A stretch of 7,026 nucleotides of DNA from Syntrophaceae bacterium UBA2192 (GTDB lineage: Bacteria; Desulfobacterota; Syntrophia; Syntrophales; UBA2192), in the NCBI GenBank assembly GCA_002327315.1, contig DCVI01000048.1:1-7026 (forward strand). The letters are read 5' to 3'. Shown here in pieces: positions 5,817-7,026 of this stretch. The notes under the pieces are model-generated. The model was not told the origin of the DNA. It worked only from the letters and a program-made list of their open reading frames with translations, and did not search any database. Within the stretch, counting starts at the first letter, position 1. Every line of letters starts with the position of its first letter. Made by a program: the position numbers and the translations under genes.

Positions 5817-7010
5817 ATGTTCATTCAATTCTTCTACACCCTGCGGGACCGCGGCGTCCCCGTGACGCCCACCTCGTTTCTGCGCCTTCAGAGGGCGCTC
5901 TCCCTGGGGCTTGTCACGTCGCTCGACGATTTCTACACCGTCGCCCGGTCGCTCCTGGTGAAAAGCGAGCGCTACTTCGATCTCTACGACCAGGTTTTCC
6001 TCCATCACTTCCGGGGCGTGGAGCTGAAGGACCCCGAGGCCCACGAGTTGACCGACATCGCGAAGGCCTTGCTGGAAGAGTGGCTGAAGGACCCGGCCGG
6101 GGTGGCAGCCGCCTTCGGCATCGACGAGAAGAAGCTCAAGAAGATGTCCCCCGAGGAGCTCATCCGGTATTTTCTCGACCGATTGAAAGAGCAGACGGAA
6201 GCCCACCACGGCGGAAACCGCTGGATCGGCACCCGGGGCACCTCGCCCGTGGGGCACTCGGGCACTCACCCCGAGGGGATGCGGGTGGGTGGAGTCTCCC
6301 GGAACAAGTCGGCCATCAAGGTGGCCATGGACCGGCGCTACCGGGACTACTCCCAGGACGGTCCCCTCACGCAGGCCCAGATGGGCGAGGCCCTCAAGAG
6401 GCTTCGCCGGATGGTGCCGGCAGGCCCCAAGGACCTCGTCAACGTGGACAAGACGATCCGCGAGACCCTGCGCAACGCAGGCGAGATCGAGATCGTCTTC
6501 GACCGCCGGCTCACGGACCGCCTCAAGGTCATCCTCATGATCGACAACGGGGGCTGGTCCATGGAGCCCTACGTCGAGCTCGTCCAGACCCTTTTCAGTT
6601 ATGCGCGCTCGCAGTTCAAGGACCTGCGGACCTATTACTTCCACAACTCGGTCTACGACGTCGTCTGGCAGGATGCCCAGCGTTACTATCGCCCCGAGCG
6701 CCTCGACGAGATTTCCCATCGCGACCCCGAGACGCGACTCATCGTCCTGGGTGATGCGAGCATGTCGCCCTACGAGCTCATGTACGCCGGGGGCGCCATC
6801 GACTACACACAGCGCAGCACCCGTCCCAGCATCGACCGGCTCAAGTTCCTGGCAAGCCTCTTCCGCCATGCCGTCTGGCTCAACCCCTCACCGCTCTGGG
6901 AGTGGGAGCGCGTCCGCACCATCGGGATGATCCGACAGGTCTTCCCCATGTATGAGCTGACGCTGGACGGGCTGGAGGGGGCAGTCAGGCGCCTCGTGGC
7001 GAGAAACTAG
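5817..7010 (+). CDS. CoxE-like VWA-domain protein, partner of MoxR ATPase
   Basis: Cytoplasmic protein of 397 residues with no signal peptide or membrane segment. The N-terminal helical region (1-125) has the FFYTLRDRGVPVT opening typical of CoxE-like VWA proteins. A His/Gly-rich segment (about 130-154: HHGGNRW, GTRGTSPVGHSGTHPEG) follows, then a connector and a C-terminal VWA fold (about 236-397) ending in FPMYELTLDGLEGAVRRLV. The metal-ion-dependent adhesion site is atypical: DNGGWSM (243-249) stands where DxSxS is usual. Later VWA landmarks include YYFHN, GDASMSPYEL and the C-terminal WEWERVRTIGMI. Such proteins pair with a MoxR ATPase, present upstream, and in the CO dehydrogenase case help mature a metal cofactor. 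The ATG at 5817 has only a weak GGGAA upstream, so expression may be low or leaderless. The reading frame is intact throughout. Client and metal are unknown. Confidence 0.87.
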   Translation: MFIQFFYTLRDRGVPVTPTSFLRLQRALSLGLVTSLDDFYTVARSLLVKSERYFDLYDQVFLHHFRGVELKDPEAHELTDIAKALLEEWLKDPAGVAAAFGIDEKKLKKMSPEELIRYFLDRLKEQTEAHHGGNRWIGTRGTSPVGHSGTHPEGMRVGGVSRNKSAIKVAMDRRYRDYSQDGPLTQAQMGEALKRLRRMVPAGPKDLVNVDKTIRETLRNAGEIEIVFDRRLTDRLKVILMIDNGGWSMEPYVELVQTLFSYARSQFKDLRTYYFHNSVYDVVWQDAQRYYRPERLDEISHRDPETRLIVLGDASMSPYELMYAGGAIDYTQRSTRPSIDRLKFLASLFRHAVWLNPSPLWEWERVRTIGMIRQVFPMYELTLDGLEGAVRRLVARN

Positions 7011-7026
7011 GGTGTAGGGTGTAGGG
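7011..7026 (+). repeat. Start of a 7-base tandem repeat (GGTGTAG), cut by window edge
   Basis: Directly after the VWA gene's TAG stop (7008-7010), GGTGTAG occurs at 7011-7017 and 7018-7024, and GG at 7025-7026 begins a third unit. The array continues beyond the window, so its length is unknown. It marks the start of another intergenic repeat, distinct in unit length and sequence from the octamer family. Confidence 0.6.

Noticed and set aside
5544..6869. 441-residue minus-strand open frame opposite the VWA gene and spacer
   Set aside because: It is the antisense shadow of a G+C-rich gene: it crosses the inverted-repeat spacer, resembles no family I know, and the sense frame has clear MoxR/VWA motifs.

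Overview
The window is about 60% G+C with dense, strand-coherent genes, short spacers and strong Shine-Dalgarno sites. It reads as chromosomal DNA of an anaerobic Gram-negative bacterium. Gene content (TupA/TupB-type tungstate uptake, an NADH-type flavoprotein, a MoxR/CoxE-like pair) and purine-rich intergenic repeats suggest a Desulfobacterota (deltaproteobacterial) lineage. That placement is inference; no rRNA or other marker gene is present.

Positions 1-3262 are a leftward block. Read from its promoter it encodes a one-component regulator (excisionase-type helix-turn-helix fused to a periplasmic-binding-protein-like sensor), two tandem exported oxyanion-binding proteins of the TupA family, and a TupB permease cut off by the window's left edge. 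Only the second binding protein keeps the TTTS anion loop of tungstate binders; the first has a rewritten loop. A TupC-type ATPase probably lies beyond position 1.

A divergent control region (about 3263-3427) separates this block from rightward genes: a two-dinucleotide-fold FAD/NAD(H) oxidoreductase (3428-4624), a hairpin terminator (4685-4711), a MoxR-family AAA+ ATPase (4750-5604), a 212-base spacer holding an inverted-repeat/octamer-repeat element, and a CoxE-like von Willebrand factor A (VWA) protein (5817-7010). The last bases start a 7-base tandem repeat.

Working model (inference): the leftward operon senses and imports tungstate or a related oxyanion. The flavoprotein could be the electron-exchange partner of a tungsten enzyme, as the FAD subunit is in multi-subunit aldehyde:ferredoxin oxidoreductases. 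The MoxR-VWA pair could act as a metallocentre-insertion chaperone, by analogy with CoxD/CoxE in molybdenum CO dehydrogenase maturation. No tungsten enzyme lies within the window, so the link rests on adjacency and family precedent.
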